This document shows positions 10,401-18,247 of a stretch of 64,000 nucleotides of DNA, piece by piece. The notes beneath the pieces were generated by a model, which saw only the letters and a program-made list of their open reading frames with translations, had not been told where the DNA came from and ran no database searches. Positions within the stretch are counted from its first letter, which is position 1. Each line of letters begins with the position of its first letter. Both the position numbers and the translations under genes were made by a program. The DNA comes from Schizochytrium sp. CCTCC M209059 (lineage: Eukaryota; Sar; Bigyra; Thraustochytrida; Thraustochytriidae): assembly GCA_000818945.1 (NCBI GenBank), contig KN805383.1, forward strand, positions 237,888 to 301,887, read 5' to 3'.

Positions 10401-11511
10401 TAAACTCGGGGGCGGAGCCGGAGGCACAGTCGTCAAGTCCCTGCACGTTCCCTCCCTCCAAATTGTCGCCGTCAAACAGGTTGTCGTCAACGATAAGCAC
10501 CAGCGCAAGCAAATGCGTCGCGAGCTTAACTTTTTTCTCTACGGACTTGAATCTCCGAACGTGGTTCAATTTTTTGACTCCTTTGTCAACGCTCAGGTTG
10601 GAACTAGCTCTCTCGTCTTTGAATACATGGCGGGCGGCACGCTCCAGGATATTGTCGACAAGGGCAAGCCTCTCGACAGCAAGACACTCGGCTACGTGGC
10701 CATGCATTGCCTTTCGGGTCTCTCGTATTTGCATCGTCTTAACCAGCTCCATCGCGACATCAAGCCATCCAACTTGCTCATCTCCGCTTCCGGGGTCGTA
10801 AAGCTGGCCGATTTTGGCATTTCCCGCGACCTTGACGACGAAAATGCAGAATGCGCAACCTATCTCGGCACCACAATGTACATGTCTCCAGAGCGCATTC
10901 AAGGCGAAATGTACTCCTTCAAGGCCGATGTCTGGTCGCTCGGGCTCTCGCTCTACACTGCTGCGCTCGGAAGGTTTCCTTTCAAGATTGGCTCTGGGTA
11001 TTGGAAGCTTTCCGAGGCCATTCGCGAGAATGCCTTTCCCCCATTTCCGCGCGATTTTGCCCCAGGCCTCGCGGATGTCATCCTTGCATGCCTGCAGCGT
11101 GATAGCAATCGTCGAGTCGATACCAAGGAGGCCCTTGAAATGGCATTCATGCGAAAGCTTCATCCCGAGGTCTATCATGATGGCCTCGTTGAGGGAGCCA
11201 TTGGTCTTGCCAAGGAGACACCGCGCCACACCGATTCCAAGGATTCACCACGGTGCGACAAGAATGGTGCGCTCGATACGCGTGAGCTCGATGCTTGTGT
11301 TGACGCGGTCACATCATACTACCGTGACCTGTACAACAAAACCTCGTGCGATCCCGTTGACGAGACTTTTGCGGTCAAGCTCGATCTTTGCCAATTGCGA
11401 GCGCTGGCGGACCAGCTTTTGCTTCCCGAGGATATCGTCATTGACCACATGGACCAAGCACTCAAGCGACTTGACTCGGAGTTGCGTCAGGCCCAGAAGG
11501 ACGATATTTAA
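7417..11511 (+). CDS. SAM-domain protein kinase, MAP2K (STE7)-like
   Basis: A 1364-residue intronless protein. Residues ~8-70 match the sterile alpha motif pattern (EDVARLMQELGL...VDGATLLRL...LG), a protein-interaction domain. A long Ser/Gln/Pro-rich disordered middle contains one predicted helical block (about 390-495) that I do not recognise. The kinase domain spans about 990-1250: Gly loop GKLGGGAGGTV, VAVK with K1020, HRDIKPSN with catalytic D1114, DFG at 1132-1134, and the GTTMYMSPERI activation-segment end typical of MAP2Ks. The phospho-acceptor segment between DFG and GTT (RDLDDENAECATYL) is acidic and lacks the usual Ser-x-x-x-Ser/Thr of classical MAP2Ks, so activation may differ. The C-terminal 110 residues are helical. 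The core is clearly an active-type Ser/Thr or dual-specificity kinase; its MAPK target is unknown. It is tandem with the next gene, 410 bp away. Confidence 0.9.
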   Translation: MQNAIAATSSVEDVARLMQELGLEEAQEAVRQRQVDGATLLRLSRDADAIGANLGVRDPRACKMILNELEKTKSQAAAGPSILRNAGGGVHRSHAQRRLTSRPRSMSAMDVPITTQLPIANPSAQTPQPHDAGNAATRGSAHGPRIRRHRTQYSPVNNGGSNRNTRKNQQQPAPPQHHQQQQYRHQREVHDDAYAAPPSSGAPDSLYRRVSCSDLPRHPSSRDETHLLPDCANEEYDDADYDEDTENQGSLLPNFMPNHPEVLRSTSPEVGMEQLKKQQTQYRRDARSQFPSNGGEPGPPPQQQRGGTRPGRLSRSESSQSTTQFQHRIAVNTSSSSFGPASSSSHSGSGSACPLVRQSSFSSQSSSVASSSGFTGSFTFKRLKRLFAAVRMPMEPTSAIAVCNWQIDHFLFMVLEAIHEIHDKHALYEDCRSMMELCARRLSDEGYVLVRSLLQDMYLPEFRDDLRSCGLQKKRLFNEVVGILDELQNFAAIDSPLTSASCSTLPSGWSSAATVSASSLDQDQFLGGVHPPPESRPRGTSSPNALSRPLRRRSTSTGTADSSGSFSAAQASGPLSPAVPPHHQYQQQPTPASLQTPRSGLSSSTGRRAGGAMSSARRKSSPSGESADYLSESDDNVEGTPRSIPSSVSSVADARNYISGGNGSSKSFHSRKHSLGSESSSTSHWQKQLLMRGPSEYCNTPPARLMPLRQPLTDQPRTAQRPHQYLNTPKPTRNRKREELARVRKDTYYDQDENANSTNSAYGGKTGHAERMGPGRTGRPARLVKRRSELTLPSSTCADYDQGLHDAPRRQASASPLGLHVHAHTEERKEEKPSFRRALQLSPSPDRKERGNRKTLKYKQLNLKVAVSPQNNLSCAGDDQENAYDRDNEAKAKATGPCEVISDKKSSWKKAMRGAHSLAIDIDLDEDITKSFTFNNGALHMENIVISEEGLKGAPGIGRLNQNGVRSVARQLQRGQFRASQVKITRMEEGLVQIGKLGGGAGGTVVKSLHVPSLQIVAVKQVVVNDKHQRKQMRRELNFFLYGLESPNVVQFFDSFVNAQVGTSSLVFEYMAGGTLQDIVDKGKPLDSKTLGYVAMHCLSGLSYLHRLNQLHRDIKPSNLLISASGVVKLADFGISRDLDDENAECATYLGTTMYMSPERIQGEMYSFKADVWSLGLSLYTAALGRFPFKIGSGYWKLSEAIRENAFPPFPRDFAPGLADVILACLQRDSNRRVDTKEALEMAFMRKLHPEVYHDGLVEGAIGLAKETPRHTDSKDSPRCDKNGALDTRELDACVDAVTSYYRDLYNKTSCDPVDETFAVKLDLCQLRALADQLLLPEDIVIDHMDQALKRLDSELRQAQKDDI

Positions 11512-11921
11512 GGTTTCTTTTATTCTTTGCCCATCTTCGGATCACATTTTGTATACATACGAACGAACTAACCTCTTTTTACACTTTTTCTTTCTTCTTC
11601 TCGCAATGTACCCGCTGCATCAAACTGGTCGATCTCGTGTTTTCATTCGCGTTCACATTGCGGGATCATCCAAACAATAATCTCCACGTTCTAAACAACG
11701 ACAAGACTTGTCTGAATAGAGAATGCCAGCCCTGCGACCCTTTGCGATGGCGCCATGCTCGTGCAAGTCTCTGTGATGGCGCTGCAATCTCCCCAGCGCT
11801 GGTTCCAAAGTCTACGCCGGGCCGCCACTGCATTGACAATGGCTACGGGTATAATAGTAGCCTATGATACGCAAGAAGCGCTCTCACCCCCGCCAACCAA
11901 AAAGGAAAAACGTCGGAAAAC
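11512..11921. other. Spacer between tandem genes
   Basis: Presumed 3' flank of the kinase gene (T-rich just after the stop) and leader of the methyltransferase fusion. No gene is seen. An ATG-started frame beginning at 11755 runs on into the RGG repeat in another frame; it is rejected below. Confidence 0.4.
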
Positions 11922-14549
11922 ATGGCCTTCGACGGGCGTGGACGAGGAGGAAGAGGAGGCCGCGGTCGCGGTCGCGGAGGAGGACGCGGCGGAGACCGAG
12001 GTGGACGCGGACGCGGACGCGGACGCGGAGGATTCGGAGCCGGAGGGTCTGGACACGGAAATCGAGGCCGGGGTCGCGGAAGAACTGAGCGCGACGCGGC
12101 GTCGCCACCGTCTCGAGGGCGTGGCTTTTCTCGAGGAGCCTCGACAGGGACGTCGAGGGGCGGCGGTAAATCTGTAGGGAGAGCGCATGACATCAATAAG
12201 CGCCTTCATGCCTGCGGACGCGAAAGACCAGAGCTCGAAGCGGTCATCAAAGCCGGGGTAGACGAGTTTACCGTGGCAAACTGCGTCACAGCCCTCCAAG
12301 CCTTAGCCAGATGCGCGGGTACTGCAGAGGACGCCCTCTTACTCCAAACACAATCGCAGCTTCAAAAGGACGCTGCGTGCGAACCGCGTCACGTGAGTTC
12401 TGTGCTCTGGGCCATTGCCAAGCTCCTTGGGGCAGATCATCCCCGCACGGCCAACATGGATTCCTTGCTTGAAGCTGCAGTGCGTCGTGGCACAGAATTC
12501 GATCTGTCACGCTTCCAGGCCTCTGACGTCTCACTTACCATTTGGGGACTTGGTAAACTTCACTATACTGAAGCAGATGCTTGCGAGCTCGCTACTTCGC
12601 TCATTCAGTCGCTTGAAGAGAGAAAGCTGGGACTCGCTCCTCAAGGTCTTGGGAGCTTGCTTCATGGCCTTGGGAACCTCGCAACCGTCTTAGGGCCCCA
12701 GAAGCTGGATCATGTCATCGATCGACTCCACGCTGCGCAATCGTACCTTAATGCTCAGGAACTAGCGAATGCGCTCGCAGGCCTCTCCAAGGTGCGGCTT
12801 GCCGTGGTCCCGGATGCGGCCTGGTTCGAAAGCTTCAAGCCCACATTTGCCAAAAAGTCCGCAGAGTTCCTCCCGCAGCACATTGCAAATCTGGCGTCTG
12901 CCATTGCGCGATTCCACGAGCAAGCAGGACATGAAGTTCTTGATCCGATTGATGCGCTTGGGGACCCGATCCGCAGGGTCCTTTTTCGCATGAATGCGCA
13001 GGAGGTTTCAATGACGCTCTGGGCGCTCGCTGTCACTGTAAAGTCTTCTGACCCTCGTCTCGACACCCTAATTCCTGACCTTGAACGTCAGTGTTCGACG
13101 AGACTCGCCGGCCGTCTCGACGCGCATTCCCTCTCCACGGTCGCGCTCGCACTTGCCAAGCTCGATCGACCAGACTTTGTGAGCAAGATTGACCTCGGCT
13201 TGGTTCGCGCGATTCGCTCATGGAAAGCCCCGGATGCAGATAGTCTGGCCATTGCATTCGCTAAGATTGGACGCGACGACAAGGATGCCGGAACTGTCCT
13301 ACTTCATGTGGCGAAAAATCTTGCTGACTTGGAAGAAATACCGACCCGGAATTTGGCGAACATTGTCTGGGGGCTCGCGAAAGCACTTTCCAGTTCCGAT
13401 GCCAGCCCGCGGATCTCGGGGCTCGCCCCATTTTTGCAAAAGATGGCTTCGCAAGCAAAAGAGCACATTAATTCCTTCAACGCTCGCGATCTTTCAAACT
13501 TCGCCTGGGCGCTTGCGACGCTCGGCTTCAAGGACGCTGCTTTCATGCAGGAGCTCGGCGACGTTGCTTCGGCCAAAATTGCGAATTTCAATTCACAAGA
13601 ATGCAGCAAGCTGCTATTCGCGCTCAATAAGAGTAATATTCGACATGCAGCTCTCGAGGAGGCAGCATCGGCCTCGCGCGTCGAGCAGTTCGACTTCCCT
13701 GCAGCTCATTTTTCTGTGTCGATCGAGCACATTCTTGCGGGCGGTCGTAATCTGCAGCAAAAGAGAGAGGCCACCGGTGCCACGGGCGCTACGGGCGGCG
13801 CCATTTGGGAAAGTAGTTTTGTTCTTGCCGAGTGGCTTTCAAGAGTTTCTTCTGCTGCAGTCCAAAAGGGACTCGCGGAGGTCCTCTCGGGCGGCCTCAC
13901 CACTGCTGAAGCCTTTGCTTCCAACATGACAAAATCGACTACCACCGTAGTGGAACTGGGTGCCGGTATGGGCTTGTGCTCGATTGTGTCCGCCAAGCTT
14001 GGTGCTTCCGTCATTTCCACAGATGGCGACGATCAAGTTTTGCGACTCTTGCGGTCCAATATCGAAACAAACGAAGTCTCGAACGCGCGTGTCGCGACGC
14101 TCGAATGGTCATGCGACGATCCTTTGCAAACGCTCGGTCTTCGCGACCGTGCTGATGTCATTCTTGCCACAGGTGTTGTCTATGGCCGGGATACGACTGT
14201 ATGGAAAAATTTGGTCAATATTCTTAAAAAACTGGCTCATGAGCGCACGATCGTGGTGCTCGGTCATGGAAACGGCGCTGCACCCGGTGTGCACCAGCTA
14301 AAGGGCGACTTTTATTCGTTTGCAAAAAAGCATTTCGTATGCGAGGCCTTGCCCTCTTCCCAGGTCCATAAAGACCATCGAGGCTGTCAAATTCACGTCC
14401 TTACGAAAAAGGCAACATCCGGAGGGTCTACTTCTGTGCAAAGACAAATGGGGGCCGAGGGTGAATCATCTGCGAAGAAGAGGAAATTTGAAACGGGCAA
14501 AGATAAGTCGAGCAAGAAAAAGAAAAAGGGCAAGTCTACGAGCCGGTAG
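11922..14549 (+). CDS. RGG-box + HPR/OPR-like repeats + METTL21-type methyltransferase fusion
   Basis: 875 residues. Residues 1-75 are an RGG/RG-rich region typical of RNA binding. Residues ~100-600 hold about eleven degenerate ~38-residue helical repeats, each ending in a block like SVLWAIAKLL, LTIWGLGKL, MTLWALAVT, NIVWGLAKAL or NFAWALATLG. This matches the octo/heptatricopeptide (OPR/HPR, FASTK-related) RNA-binding repeats of organelle factors. Residues ~625-835 are a class I methyltransferase of the Methyltransf_16 type (METTL21/22, protein-lysine methyltransferases): motif I VVELGAGMG at 676-684, STDGD for the adenosyl acidic residue, then LATGVVYGRD at the substrate pocket. In METTL21 enzymes that last block usually reads as D-x-x-Y with an Asp where this has Gly, so activity is not assured. 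The tail is Lys-rich (nucleolar/nuclear-like). Each part is recognisable; the combination is unfamiliar to me. The start is the ATG in the frame that continues into the repeats. Confidence 0.85.
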   Translation: MAFDGRGRGGRGGRGRGRGGGRGGDRGGRGRGRGRGGFGAGGSGHGNRGRGRGRTERDAASPPSRGRGFSRGASTGTSRGGGKSVGRAHDINKRLHACGRERPELEAVIKAGVDEFTVANCVTALQALARCAGTAEDALLLQTQSQLQKDAACEPRHVSSVLWAIAKLLGADHPRTANMDSLLEAAVRRGTEFDLSRFQASDVSLTIWGLGKLHYTEADACELATSLIQSLEERKLGLAPQGLGSLLHGLGNLATVLGPQKLDHVIDRLHAAQSYLNAQELANALAGLSKVRLAVVPDAAWFESFKPTFAKKSAEFLPQHIANLASAIARFHEQAGHEVLDPIDALGDPIRRVLFRMNAQEVSMTLWALAVTVKSSDPRLDTLIPDLERQCSTRLAGRLDAHSLSTVALALAKLDRPDFVSKIDLGLVRAIRSWKAPDADSLAIAFAKIGRDDKDAGTVLLHVAKNLADLEEIPTRNLANIVWGLAKALSSSDASPRISGLAPFLQKMASQAKEHINSFNARDLSNFAWALATLGFKDAAFMQELGDVASAKIANFNSQECSKLLFALNKSNIRHAALEEAASASRVEQFDFPAAHFSVSIEHILAGGRNLQQKREATGATGATGGAIWESSFVLAEWLSRVSSAAVQKGLAEVLSGGLTTAEAFASNMTKSTTTVVELGAGMGLCSIVSAKLGASVISTDGDDQVLRLLRSNIETNEVSNARVATLEWSCDDPLQTLGLRDRADVILATGVVYGRDTTVWKNLVNILKKLAHERTIVVLGHGNGAAPGVHQLKGDFYSFAKKHFVCEALPSSQVHKDHRGCQIHVLTKKATSGGSTSVQRQMGAEGESSAKKRKFETGKDKSSKKKKKGKSTSR

Positions 14550-14786
14550 GGAGGCAGAAGGACGGATGATAGGATGTGCGTCCCGATCTATTCCACTGCC
14601 GAAAAAGAGAAAAGGAAGAAAACATTAGCATGGTGACGCAAAGTAACACATACCTTTTCTTCCTTTCCTTTTTTCTTTCGTTGTTGTTGTTGTTGTTGTT
14701 GTTGTCGTTGTTGTTGTTGTTATTTTTGTTGTAGTTGCCAGAGGTAACATGCAAGATAAAAGGAGAGCGGGTGAAAAGACATTCAT
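14550..14786. repeat. Convergent 3' spacer with GTT tract
   Basis: 237 bp between the convergent methyltransferase-fusion and B9D2 genes. A GTT trinucleotide tract, interrupted once, runs about 14680-14730. Confidence 0.75.
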
Positions 14787-15602
14787 TTATGCGTTTACAT
14801 TGTACAGGTGGAAATTTCGCAAGAGGATATCCACATTAACGCGGACGATTCCTGCACTTGTCGTCGACAGCCTACAGCGATCGCTCCACGCCTTCCTGAA
14901 CAGGAGATCCATGTCCCGTAATTGCGGCGTGACGCCAAGAAAGTTAGCAGCGATTTCTTCCTTGAGAGTGCCCATGGGTCGCCAGGTTGCCACATCAAGC
15001 TCGTACGAACCCGAGGCACATGGGAGGTGTGTAAATCCGTAGCCTCGCAGATGCACGCGACCGAATTCATCCATTTGCCAAACTTGCACAAGAAGCCGAG
15101 GCCAGCCTTGAATACCTTTTGCTAAAAAGTGAACATCAAGAGGGTGCGACCATACGGCCGAGTCTCCGTCAGAGGGATAGTCGACATGAGTTTGACCTTC
15201 CACGTTGCCGCTCAAGGGCTCCCACGCGGAACCGAAATCCAGCTGCCAACGACAGCAGACCCCGGACCCAAAGTTGATCCCACCATCAATTTCGCCAATC
15301 ACGTGTACCTCGGGCTCATGCAGTGCGACTTGACGCTCTTTTTTACGAATACGCGCACGCATCGCCTGGACTTTGTCGGCATTGCCTTCGTGCTTGCTCG
15401 ACGCAGACCCAATATCGCGATGAGAGTTGGTGTTGCTAGTTCCGCGCTCATTTTCGCCGTCATCATCGTGCGCATTCGACTTTCGAAGCTGATCAGACGT
15501 GAACGTGCGGAGTTTCCGTCCTTCGCGTGGCTTCTTGCCGCTCGAGGACGACGCTGACCGACGTTCGCGCCTGCCACGTTCCTCCTCTTCGCTGTCGCTC
15601 AT
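14787..15602 (-). CDS. B9D2: B9 domain protein, B9D2 (ciliary transition zone)
   Basis: 271 residues. From residue ~98 to the end it follows B9D2: EVHVIGEI, CRWQ, WEPLSGNVEGQTHVD, WSHPLDVHF, KGIQGWPRLLVQVW, FGRVHLRGYGF, THLPCASG, TWRPMGT, and the terminal LLRNFHLYNV. B9D2 binds B9D1 and MKS1 in the MKS/tectonic module, gating protein entry at the base of the cilium, so the organism very likely makes flagella at some stage. The animal protein is about 175 residues. Here ~97 extra N-terminal residues are charged and Ser-rich; an internal Met at 81 gives an alternative start close to the domain. It is divergent from the GRIP gene, about 1.06 kb away. The identity is firm and the start uncertain. 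Confidence 0.93.
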   Translation of the reverse strand: MSDSEEEERGRRERRSASSSSGKKPREGRKLRTFTSDQLRKSNAHDDDGENERGTSNTNSHRDIGSASSKHEGNADKVQAMRARIRKKERQVALHEPEVHVIGEIDGGINFGSGVCCRWQLDFGSAWEPLSGNVEGQTHVDYPSDGDSAVWSHPLDVHFLAKGIQGWPRLLVQVWQMDEFGRVHLRGYGFTHLPCASGSYELDVATWRPMGTLKEEIAANFLGVTPQLRDMDLLFRKAWSDRCRLSTTSAGIVRVNVDILLRNFHLYNVNA

Positions 15603-16665
15603 TTTCCTTCCTCACTTGTAGCTCTTGCCGTCGCCTTTGCGACTATGCCCTGCAAACTTTCGCCACGTTCTCCTCCGAGCCCCTTTCCAAGGTAGGCGTG
15701 CAGTGGACTCTCTACTCTGCTTCATCGAGTTTGCAGGTCCTCGCTGCTCAGACACAGGGCACGCACGTCGCACCCAGTACTTTTGGGCCATTTGCCCGTT
15801 ACGGAGTTAAAAAAAAGAAAAATTACAACGGAACAGAACGAGGAGAACATCGAAACTCATTGCCAGCCTGAGCCTGGGTGAGCCTGAGGACTGGGTCGAG
15901 ACACGATATAGATGATCGTCATGCGGACCGCCTCACGCGTATTTCACGATGGGAAAGATTTTTGTTTCTCATGATCCTTGACGGCCATGAATCTCTTGCT
16001 GATGGCGTCATAGCCACCAACAACAGCAAGGCCTGGATGTTTTCTGTTTCGTGAAAACCGGCATGTTCATTCGACAGCTAAATCATTTTGTCATCCGAAT
16101 AATGAGTCTTGCTCTAGGCCTATCAGAGATCTGCTGTACAGGTTTTATAAGCGTGCCCTGGAATGAATTTTCGTGCTAATCAAATGGGGCAAACTCTCAA
16201 TGCATGAGGTCAACGTTGGGGACCACAAGATTTACATAGGCGATTATTGTTTCGTCAAATTCAACTATCGAAACTTGATTGTGTCACACAGCTAGGGATA
16301 TCGATGGATCTTAAGGTCCTTATCATTTGTGGATGCCAAAGTTCATCTAGCTCAGAATTTCGTCTTTTGGGGGGAGGCCTCTCTCTCTGCGCACGCGAAC
16401 CTTCGATTGCGCAAATAATTTCACCTCCGCCGTCCTGTATTTTTTTCGCTTTGTTTAATCTTCCTCCTTACCTTTTCCCCCTCTATATCCCACCCTTCGA
16501 CCGCGTGAGCAAGCGCCAGCAAAAGCCCTCTTTTCCATCTTTACAAGATCATAGACACGGCCTAACAATACAAATGAAGATAAAGTGTGGTCGGTCGTCT
16601 CCAATTCCAAAAGTTTGGTTTTTGCCGTCAGCCAAACTGGCCTCCAGCCTCGCGCGCCGGTGGAA
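15603..16665. other. Divergent spacer B9D2 / GRIP golgin
   Basis: No gene seen. Contains a TAGGCCTA palindrome at 16115-16122. The distal part is AT-richer than its flanks. Frames reading into the golgin from 16585 begin at GTG, so a leader intron or simple 5' UTR is possible. Confidence 0.4.
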
Positions 16666-16800
16666 ATGGACGCCAACAAAGAGGGCGCCTCTGCTCCGGC
16701 GCTGGTGTCTGCGCCCCAGCCTACTCCGGCTTCCGCGGAAGAGCATCAAGAGCAGACACAGGGGCAAGAGCAAATGCAAGAGCAGCAAGACGAACAGCAA

Positions 16801-16835
<35 letters not shown>

Positions 16836-18207
16836 GGTGGCTGCGGCGGCACCTGGCCAAGGTGCCGTCGCCAATGGGACCGCTGGCGGTGGCAACAAGA
16901 AAGAGTCTGTGCCTTACTTGAAAAAACTGCTCTCCGTGGCCAAAAGGTCCATCGACGACCTGAAGAAAAAACTGCAGCAGCGTGACGAAGCGCTTGGTGT
17001 GCAACGCAAGGAAAATCAAGCACTGCAAGAACAGCTCGAACGAGTCAAAGACCTTACGAGGCGCGCGCAACGCCGTATTGAGGACCTCGAAGGAAGGCTC
17101 GAAGATGCTCAAGGCGAACCTGAGGAGCCTCGCTGTCCAATTGCTGCCCGACTTCGCGTGCGTGACGAAGCCGCCGGGCTCATTTGGTGTCTCATCGAAA
17201 CAGCCCCGGGCGTTACCGAATGGATTGAGGAGGAGGAGGTCTTTGATCGTGTCGGGTCGAACTCTGTCCCGTTTCCTATGCCAGCTTTATCCCTCTCCGA
17301 GTCAGAGTCGGCAACCCTATCGCAGCGAGTCGACCAACTCAGCAAGACACTCGAGGAAACCCAGGACAAGTTTCGCAGGTACAAAATGAAAATGGAAATG
17401 TCCCTGAAGCGAAAGGATGCCGAGGTGACGCGCCTTGCAGAGAACAATCTCAAATACAAACAGCACAATATTACAGGGCACGACTATTACTCGCAGCTTG
17501 AGTACTCGAGACGCGAGATCGAGCGTCTTTCAGCTGCGCTCGACGACTCTTCCAAAGAAGTTACGACCTTGCGCAAGCGGAACAACGACCTCGATCGACG
17601 CCTTCGCAACGCAGACGCAGAACAGCAGGCTTTGCACAAGCGTATCGTGAACCTTGAAGCATCGACAAGCAATAAGAATGGCGAAGAGGAAAACGACAAT
17701 GACCCAGAGCGCCAAACGCAACATTCAGGCCGATCTTTGCCAATACATCGCCCAGACGCGGGCGCAGAATTTGCTGCGCTCGTCGCGAAACATACCTCGC
17801 TTCTTGAGCAACATGACAAGCTGCGCGACGAGTACGACAAGTTCAGAATTCACGCCCAAAAGCTCTTGGAGGAGGAAAGAAACCGCGCCGTCAGTGCGCA
17901 ACAACCAAAAGGCGCCGTAGACATGCATAGCCCGCACGCATCATCAGTAGATTCTTCCCTCGGTTACGAGGACAACAGTGCCGCAGCAACGCAGGCCGCC
18001 ACGGAGCGAGAGTACATCAAGAATATCTTTCTCAAGTATCTGGGCGCAACGGAAGGTGTGGAAAAGGAAACGATCGAAGCGGCGCTCGCAACCGCGCTCC
18101 GATTTTCGCCGGACCAGGTCAAATGGGTGCAGGACCAAAGGTCCAGCGTCGCCGCGGCCCAAGCTGCAGCTGGGGGGTTCATGGGAAGGTTTTTTTCAAA
18201 CACGTAG
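16666..18207 (+). CDS. GRIP-domain coiled-coil golgin
   Basis: 513 residues from the first in-frame ATG (an upstream extension begins only at GTG). N-terminal ~60 residues are Ala/Gln-rich, with a poly-Ala run encoded by a pure GCT tract. Residues ~85-410 are heptad-rich coiled coil broken by a short non-coiled segment (about 160-200). Residues ~448-490 match the GRIP domain: EYIKNIFLKYL with the conserved Tyr, then ALATALRFSPDQ. GRIP domains dock golgins to the trans-Golgi network through ARL1 GTPase, so this is a vesicle-tethering protein at the Golgi. The stop lies 40 bp from the stop of the convergent WDR27-like gene, so the two transcripts must overlap or end very tightly. Which golgin it equals (golgin-97/245 type) cannot be said. 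Confidence 0.85.
16801..16836. repeat. GCT trinucleotide run coding poly-Ala
   Basis: Twelve GCT units within the golgin gene, uninterrupted, so a likely polymorphic coding microsatellite. Confidence 0.9.
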
Positions 18208-18247
18208 TAAAACGAAACGTCTGGACGAGATGGTTCTTTCATGAAGC

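Noticed and set aside
10255..11229. 324-residue minus-strand frame within the kinase gene
   Set aside because: Antisense of the kinase domain, caused by codon bias.
11755..12177. Acidic 140-residue frame overlapping the RGG region
   Set aside because: Frame-shifted shadow of the RGG repeat; only the RGG frame continues into the helical repeats.
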